Shown here in pieces: positions 63,411 to 64,000 of a DNA stretch of 64,000 bases. How positions within the stretch are numbered: position 1 is the stretch's first letter; the number at the start of each line of letters is the position of its first letter. Made by a program: the position numbers and the translations under genes. Where the stretch lies: NCBI GenBank assembly GCA_017621815.1, contig JAGASK010000041.1, positions 1 through 64,000 on the forward strand. The letters run 5' to 3'. Source of the stretch: Lachnospiraceae bacterium (lineage in GTDB: Bacteria > Bacillota > Clostridia > Lachnospirales > Lachnospiraceae). The notes beneath the pieces are model-generated. The model saw only the letters and a list, made by a program, of their open reading frames with translations. It did no database searches and was not told where the DNA came from.

Positions 63411-64000
63411 CTACACAGGCAGTTCGCTCAGTAATTCTTTTGTAAGGGAATCCATTACGATTTTATTATTTTTTACGTATGCGATTTTCGGCTGTACCTT
63501 AGGTTTTATCGACCATTTACTGATTTTTTCTTTTGTATTATATTTGAAATCACCAATTTTTAATTTTTCTGGTGACATTTCAAGCGCCGCAACATAATGC
63601 CCTTCGCTTCCGTTTCCGCCGGCATAGGCTTCGCCGTAAAGGCCTCCTAAAATGATAATGTCTTTTGCGGAAATAATAGCTGAACCGGGATATACATCTC
63701 CCAGTATGACAATGCTTGATTCTGTTTCAAGCACCTGTCCGTTTTTTAATGTGCCTTTATAAAACTGGCCTTCACCTCCGGTGAGAGAACCTTCCGAAAA
63801 ATCAGTATGGGATATTGCCTTTATAAACTGCCTGTCCGTTTCTTCATCTTCAGATACAATACATAAAATATGAATTTCCGAATTTTCCGAAATTGCATCT
63901 AATACTGCCTTTTCTTCTTCCTGGGTAAGATTTCTTCCTTTGATGGACAGTGCCATTTTTGCATCCTTAAAAAAGCTGCTGGATTCTTTGAATTTTATGG
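63411..64000 (-). CDS. minC: Septum site-determining protein MinC, 5' partial
   Basis: The C-terminal beta-helix domain is complete (about 85-181 counted from the ATG at 63956: SSIVILGDVYPGSAIISAKDIIILGGLYGEAYAG). The frame stays open upstream of that ATG to the window edge, reading FKESSSFFKDAK, which matches the usual MinC N-terminal domain, so the gene starts beyond the window. MinC inhibits FtsZ polymerisation. It is 45 nt before minD. Confidence 0.93.
   Translation of the reverse strand, partial: IKFKESSSFFKDAKMALSIKGRNLTQEEEKAVLDAISENSEIHILCIVSEDEETDRQFIKAISHTDFSEGSLTGGEGQFYKGTLKNGQVLETESSIVILGDVYPGSAIISAKDIIILGGLYGEAYAGGNGSEGHYVAALEMSPEKLKIGDFKYNTKEKISKWSIKPKVQPKIAYVKNNKIVMDSLTKELLSELPV

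Overview
The window looks like a chromosomal segment from a low-GC, Gram-positive, endospore-type Clostridia, most likely Lachnospiraceae. The reasons are the gene order (TIGR03960 radical SAM, TIGR03936, RNase G, L21, Prp, L27, Obg, YhbY, NadD, YqeK, RsfS), L27 with the Firmicutes N-terminal extension plus its Prp protease, GerW/YtfJ, SepF, the short HisG plus HisZ form, and a MinCDE system. Genus cannot be set from the sequence alone. I see no rRNA, tRNA, CRISPR array, insertion sequence or prophage.

Layout. 1-3.95 kb (+): a class B PBP (5' cut by the window edge), the YtfI/YtfJ sporulation pair, a 47-residue membrane protein and a J-domain-like coiled-coil protein. 4.0-4.2 kb (-): rpmB. 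4.4-15.5 kb (+): Asp23, FakA, RecG, a DegV/FakB protein, a type IIA topoisomerase pair, rsmD, coaD and a coiled-coil protein. 15.6-23.1 kb: a membrane-anchored amidase, a convergent YlbJ-like protein, two pseudouridine synthases, a HAD phosphatase, YgiQ and RecU. 23.1-28.3 kb: a histidine operon hisZ-G-D-B followed by HisI-HisE fused to a HisF-like domain that has lost both catalytic aspartates. 28.4-43.4 kb: the ribosome-biogenesis cluster, interrupted between RNase G and rplU by about 6 kb of accessory genes (a LysM protein, a membrane-anchored protein, a lipoprotein with an internal duplication, a nucleoside phosphorylase, a VOC protein).

43.5-49.4 kb holds the SOS locus: divergent lexA and yneA with two plus three LexA-like 13-bp boxes packed head to tail, a XerC/D-type recombinase, an AI-2E-family membrane protein, dtd and a cytidylate-kinase-like protein. 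49.5-52.8 kb (-): serine dehydratase subunits and CstA. 52.9-59.6 kb (-): RluD-type synthase, LspA, AroB, SepF, YggS, an HlyD-like protein and a small P-loop protein. 59.7-64 kb (-): a DD-carboxypeptidase, MgsA, a RodA/FtsW protein, MinE, MinD and MinC (5' cut by the window edge).

A palindromic element of about 45-50 bp occurs four times between 43.8 and 59.2 kb, always next to a terminator. The least explained parts are the accessory block between RNase G and rplU, this repeat, the tandem LexA-box array and the HisF-like pseudo-domain.
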